DNA of 64,000 nucleotides from Rhyacichthys aspro (lineage: Eukaryota > Chordata > Actinopteri > Gobiiformes > Rhyacichthyidae): assembly GCA_036850595.1 (NCBI GenBank), contig CM072154.1:18855330-18919329 (forward strand). Direction: 5' to 3'. Shown here in pieces: positions 58,701 through 64,000 of this stretch (position 1 is the stretch's first letter; every line of letters starts with the position of its first letter). The notes below the pieces were generated by a model. It was given only the letters and a program-made list of their open reading frames with translations, was not told the origin of the DNA and made no database searches. Both the position numbers and the translations under genes were made by a program.

Positions 58701-61700
58701 CCATGTTTAAAATATACATAATTAAGGTCTGAATGTAATTGTTTTTTACTTTAACTTTTAGTTCAGAGTCTTATTTGCAACTGAATGATCAGGTTTAGAA
58801 CCCCTGTTTTTAGACCTGGTGAACCCTAACAATAGCCCCGCAGGAGCAGGCTGTTGTTTAAGAACAGACCCAATCAAAATGGGTCAAATGACGACTTTCA
58901 TTTATCACAGTTTTTTTTTTTTACAGTTACTTCAGTGAAAATGTCTAAAGTCTTCATGGAACATACATGAATAACTTTTCTAGCAGTGTTTAGTTTTGTA
59001 CATGGGTTTGATTGATATGTCTGTCCAGCTGTACACTACAACACAATGCACCATTCAAATGATACATAAAAATATGACTTGATTCACAGCACAAAGAAAA
59101 ATGCCTTTGTTCACCTTTGTGCATCTTGCGATGGTCACCTGTGGAGAGATATTTATGGCACCTGCACGTGAAGTGCCCTGGTCTTGTCCAACCAAAAGGA
59201 TCACTGCTAAAGGTCACATGTCCTCTGTTTAAGCCAGGTTTCACTTTCATCACACCACTTTCTGACTTCTTTTCAAAGTTCAGATCTTCTACAGGAGCAT
59301 TTCCTATGTAAAGGAGATTGTCGATAAAAATAAAAGACAATCTATCATGCCATCTTTGGTTGGTGTCAGAAAGTAACACCCAGCCACTGCATAAATAGCT
59401 GCTGAGATGGCCGATTGATAATTATCCTTATCTCCAAATGTCTCCTGTTACGGGAAACAAATAAGGGCACGGGGAAGCAGACGCTGGCAGCCAGAGGTCA
59501 GTGGGAGGACTTCTACATTTCATCCTGCTCACACTGAAAGATGGGAGTGCCACCGAGTGACAGAGTCCGACCCCTAGGTGAGATCTAAGAGGGATGATAA
59601 AGGCAACTGACGCAGAGAAAATTGGAAGATAATTACAAAGGCTAGAGGGGCACATTTTCTCTCCCCCTCTCTCTGACTCTCTGTCATAGAACAAACACAC
59701 AAACATAATGTAAGAGCACTGACAGAAAGCCTGGACAATGGGCTGCATCCACAGGTCGCAGCACAAATGGCTCAAGGTCCACAGTCACACCTGCTGCAGC
59801 TGCTGGTGCACGCCGGCTGGTTTTTATCAGGATCGGAGAAAATTATTTTCTTGTGTGAGGTAAAGTGAAGTAAATGTACTTGTAATTTGCTGCACTCATA
59901 AAACAGATGCACCTTGAGTTATTTTCTCTGCTTTGTTGTCTTTTTTTCCTCTTATTTCCAACCATCTGTTGCACATTCAGAGAAAGCAGTTACTCCTTCT
60001 CAGTTATGGGTAATTCATGGAACAAGCGGACATCAGTACATCCATGAAAGGGCATTATAGAAGCCCACGTTCTGTCTTTAATATACGACTGCACAACACC
60101 TCCACCTCCACGCACCTCCACCTTCTGAGCTCCTTTTTTTGATGAGCTACATTCATGCAACACAATTACATATAAAACTACTCTGACAAAATATCAAATC
60201 CTAATAAATGTGCTCGTTTAGTGTTTACTGTCTGTTGGACTTTTACATTTACATTACAAACATGAAAATACATGTTTGATGTAAGAGTAATTTACATATT
60301 ATGTAATCACACATTATATATTTGGAGTAGCATGCATTTACCATGTGCTCAGCCACCTGTCATTTTAAATGTATGTATTTTCCTAAATGAAATCAAAATA
60401 TGGAATGAATCGTGGTCAAAGCGTGTGCTGCACTGAAACAGCCTCAAGTCTGGTTCTTAGTCTTTAAGTTTACAGTTGCTTTTGAAGATCTTTGAAAGTG
60501 TCTGAAAAGAAAATGACTGTTCACTTGAGGCCTGTTGTGACTTTATTATTTTTCTACTGGTAGTAAAAGCAGTGTATATTGACATGAAAATAAGTTCTCT
60601 CCTTTTTCCCACATTCAAAACAAATCCAGCTAAAACTTCTACTTTTTTGACTCTAAAACTATCCCTGTCTATGCTCACGTTTAGTCCATTATGGGATTTG
60701 TTAGTTCATTTGGTGAATCTAAATTGCCACAACTATATTTTTCAGTGAGGAGTTATTTTGATGAATGCATCCATGGCTCCGGGTGTCTGGCTGGTAAAAT
60801 ACCCTTGGATCACACTATAATAACGTTCATCTCTTAAAATAATGTCCTGTAGGAAGGCTGTGTATAGTGCTCTTCAAGGGGATACTCAAGTGTTCAGGAA
60901 ATATGTTGTTTTTGGTTTAAAATGGATTTTTTGACACAGTAGACTCTCATCCAGACAGATCCAATACGGCTAATACATTCTCTATACAGTAGGCACAGAG
61001 ACAACCTTGTGTCCCTTTAACAGAAAGTGGTGGTAAGTTACACTTGAAAGCAGAAATTGATTCACCATTAATCAGCAAACTACAGAGTCAGATTTTTTCA
61101 CTTTCACGCTGACTTTCAACCTGTTCATTCATCCCCCTCATTTATATTTTGTCCTAATGCAGTGTCTCTGGCCTCTCCCCCTGCCTCTCTCCCATAAGCC
61201 CACTGTGCTGCCCATTAATCATGCAACTCGCCTCTTGCTGGACAAACAGGGAGCGGCGAGGGGATCAGAGGCTGAACTGCACTTGAACTGGAAATAAAGC
61301 ACCGCAGAGGCTCGAGCAGCTCAACCAAATCATGTCTTAAGAAAATCACCAGTCTGTGCCCTGCCTGTGTGCTGCTCACTCACACTGCTTCCCAAAAGGA
61401 TACGCCTGCCTTTTAGTAATGTTATTCCCTCTGAAGTGTAGTCTTAATCCCAAACATAGTTGTTTTTATTATTCCCTTCACAGCCACCCTCACTGATGCA
61501 ACTAGACAGAGGCAAGGTGGGCGCAGATATATCACGTTGTGCCGCAGAAGTGACAGTTTGCAGAGAAATCGCAGAAGACATTGTTCTTTTTAAAATGAAT
61601 TACATGAAGTAGAATAAATGTGAGGCATGTGATGTGTGAAGGCTGGGCTGTAATCTCAGAACAACTCAGTTGCTGGACTGTTGGGAGAGTTTATTGGTTT

Positions 61701-64000
61701 CACACCAGCTTTGATGTTTGTCTCATTTTGCTGCTGCTGCTGCTGCTGCTCAGAAGCACAACAAAAGACGACTTTCTCAACTTGTTTACTTCAAAAGGTA
61801 AGTGCCACAGTCTCATTCAAGGTGTCATTTGAGAGGCAAGGCCTTGTATTGAAAGTGTTTGGGATTTTACAGAAGTACAGGAAGTGGTAAAAAAGGGGAA
61901 GCCTAATGAAACTGAGATAAACAGCTCATGTTTGACTGCTCTATTTAACTGTCATTTAATAATTTTGAATATTTGATTAGTCTGAAATATATTTTACACA
62001 TGTGTGGGCACATATATAACAGTGTAGCTATGTGTATCAGAGACAAGACAGGAAAGTAAAGTGTGCGTTGGGCAAACAAAGCTGCAGCCTTCTCCAAAAT
62101 GCTCTAAATCTACTACAGAGGGATGGGTCAAGCAGGCATAATGCCGGCTTTAGCTACATCACCATGGAAATGCTCTCTTTCATCAAAACTGTGACCTAGA
62201 AGGTGTGCACGTGGACATCTGGCATTCAAGCTGATGTCAGGGGCAGAAAGGAGGTGAACACAAATGCATGGCTTTCATCGTGTGAGGTATTATTGTGGTT
62301 GGATGGTGAACAGATGCAGTTATGAGAGACACAGCTAACTCCCATTACAATGTCATTATTAAATAAAGGTTTTAATAACACAAACATATTAAAGAGCAGT
62401 GCCTCGAGCTGGTTCTCACTCTTTTTACATTTGCCAGTTTCATAAATATGATTGTCATGTTATTTAGTTAGTTCTATAGTTTTCACAGAGGAGCATTTTA
62501 GAAACATCACTGTAAACGGGTATAAACATGCATCATTGACACAAAAAGGATGTATGCATTACACATGTAATTGTGTTTTCATATCAATGTCATTTCTGAC
62601 ATTTACAATGGTAGCATATACACAAGGCTATGATGGTGAGAGATAATGTGTTAATAAGCATCACTATAAAAATACATCTTGTTACTCATGGATATAATAT
62701 AGAATAGCCTAAGCAGATATAATTCACAGTCATCAATTCAAAACAGATACAGATAATAGTATTGCATCAAGCACTGATTAAGTGGATTAAAACATGTCAG
62801 CCTTTTAGATAGTATTTAGTTTTTAACATTCCTTTACCCTTATGTTGTATATAATATCTCTACTATTTCAATACATTTCTAAACATGTGCTTGAATTCAA
62901 ATTTTCTCTTCTCAAATTGAGTCTTAACCAGAGTCATGAGTGTTAAACCTGGAGCCACTGTCACAGGAGACCACTTGATGAGAATGAAGCAGTGATGTCA
63001 GTCTCGGTCTAAAGGGAGGATGTCGTGTCTGTGTCTGGGGCAATTTGATGTCAGAAAGGGAGGGTGGTATAAAGCGACGGTGGAATGGGGGGGTCTCCTG
63101 ATGCATGTGAGTGCCCGTGAGTGGACTGGCATCTATTATTTATCCCCTACCCACCATTACGCCTGTAATGAGCTGGTTTAATTCACTGGCCAAACAGGCT
63201 TACAGCAGTCATGTATCAATAAATGTTAATTATCCTGGCTCCTGGTCGCGTCTCCGAGTGCCCCATCGCCGCAGTCCTGGCCTGATTGCTCCAGCATGGA
63301 ATCCAATATGTTCGCTGTCGATGGCGCTTCGCATGAGGAATGTGCTGTGTGCTGTTTAGACAATTAGTGGCTGTCCTCTCTGGTCTTAGGTTGAGTATCA
63401 GTGAGGGAGCAGTGCTGGCTCATCTGGATTCTCTGTCAACACGACCATCGATCCTGCAATGGATCACTGTCAACTGCTGTGTTATCTCATTGAATTATGG
63501 ATAAGGGATTTATATTGCATTCCTGAAATACAGGCAAAAGTATGGGAATAAAACGACTATTAATAGAAGTCATACTCATTACTTCTGTCTAAATGAGTGT
63601 GTTAATTAGCTTAAATTATATTATAATTTAATTTAAGTTTATAGTGAAAGGTCAGTAAGAGTTTGTAGAAGGTATTTTTAATGTTGGATAACGACAAACA
63701 AAAGGCAAGTTTTACTTTAAATCATTATTGTATCATTTATCTTTGTAATAATTAGTGTTGTTTGTAACATAATGCCTGAACACATTGTGAATAAAGGTTA
63801 TACTTAGTAATAACGATGCAATAAGTACAAAATGTGCTATTTCTACAAGTGGAAGTGAACTTTTGTATTACATTTTGTCTTAATTGATTCTGTTAATCTT
63901 ATTGTTAAATGTGTTCAGGTGGTGTACAGCAAAATGCCATTTTAGCATTCATTAAAGACTAGCTATTTTACAGTTATACATTAAGCAAGCTGTTACATAT
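49709..64000. other. Gene-free intergenic tail of the window
   Basis: No coding exon with splice, frame and homology support on either strand. The sequence is AT-rich. Short simple repeats include acatgaat units near 51673-51695, an aaaat run near 54608-54630 and seven GCT units at 61730-61750. Less AT-rich patches with homeodomain-type TAATTA cores occur near 50340-50680, 55300-55450, 61150-61310 and 63100-63340. No tRNA, rRNA or snRNA gene was seen. Confidence 0.55.
61730..61750. repeat. (GCT)7 microsatellite
   Basis: Seven uninterrupted gct units in intergenic sequence, within chance open frames in two + strand frames. No sign that it is translated. Confidence 0.9.

Noticed and set aside
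58990..59379. Minus-strand 129-codon open frame with several Cys and His residues resembling decayed C2H2 zinc fingers (FTCRCHKYLSTGDHRKMHKGE)
   Set aside because: Cys-Cys and Cys-His spacings do not fit a C2H2 finger in any repeat unit, there is no splice or start support, and the similarity is limited to a short linker-like run.

Overview
The window is vertebrate nuclear DNA, almost certainly from a ray-finned (probably percomorph) fish. The evidence is spliced genes with GT-AG introns, an AT-rich background, and degraded copies of repeat families typical of teleosts: a tRNA-derived SINE, an L2-type LINE 3' end, a Tigger/pogo-like MITE and two other common fish repeats. No prokaryotic genes, operons or CRISPR arrays were seen.

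Region 1 (16-28670, + strand) is the 3' part of one gene: the L1-family neural cell adhesion molecule CHL1 (close homolog of L1). Twenty-three coding exons were placed. Splice phases agree across all of them, giving one frame of 1110 complete codons plus a split first codon, ending in TGA at 28668-28670. The upstream exons (signal peptide, Ig1) lie before the window. The product runs Ig2-Ig6, five FNIII domains, one transmembrane helix and a cytoplasmic tail of about 100 residues. Assignment to CHL1, not NrCAM, neurofascin or L1, rests on the tail (VKEKEDLHPD, then EYSDSEEKPLKG, DSLVDY, DGSFIGEY) and on the Ig and FN linkers. I cannot say which teleost paralogue (chl1a or chl1b) this is. Residue numbers below count from the first complete codon in the window (Ala, bases 18-20).

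The two longest introns (14862-20234 and 23654-28468) flank the exons for FNIII-5, the transmembrane segment and the tail. They contain stretches that look like candidate conserved non-coding elements. Introns also hold an 18-bp inverted repeat about 500 bp apart and a perfect 20-bp hairpin.

Region 2 (28671 to about 30240) is the 3' UTR with candidate poly(A) signals. Region 3 (about 30.2-64 kb) is intergenic: no convincing coding exon on either strand, several repeat remnants between 34 and 50 kb, and patches of less AT-rich, homeobox-site-like sequence that may be long-range regulatory elements. The longest unexplained open frame there (33249-33806) is reported but not called a gene.

Points worth a second look: a complete fifth FNIII domain on two exons, the first a symmetric 114-nt exon; a FIGEY rather than FIGAY/FIGQY ankyrin motif; absence of the Ig6 DGEA motif; a possible in-frame alternative donor adding 16 cytoplasmic residues; and a repeat pair of unknown identity at 42.8 and 49.2 kb. 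I found no wholly new biological system.
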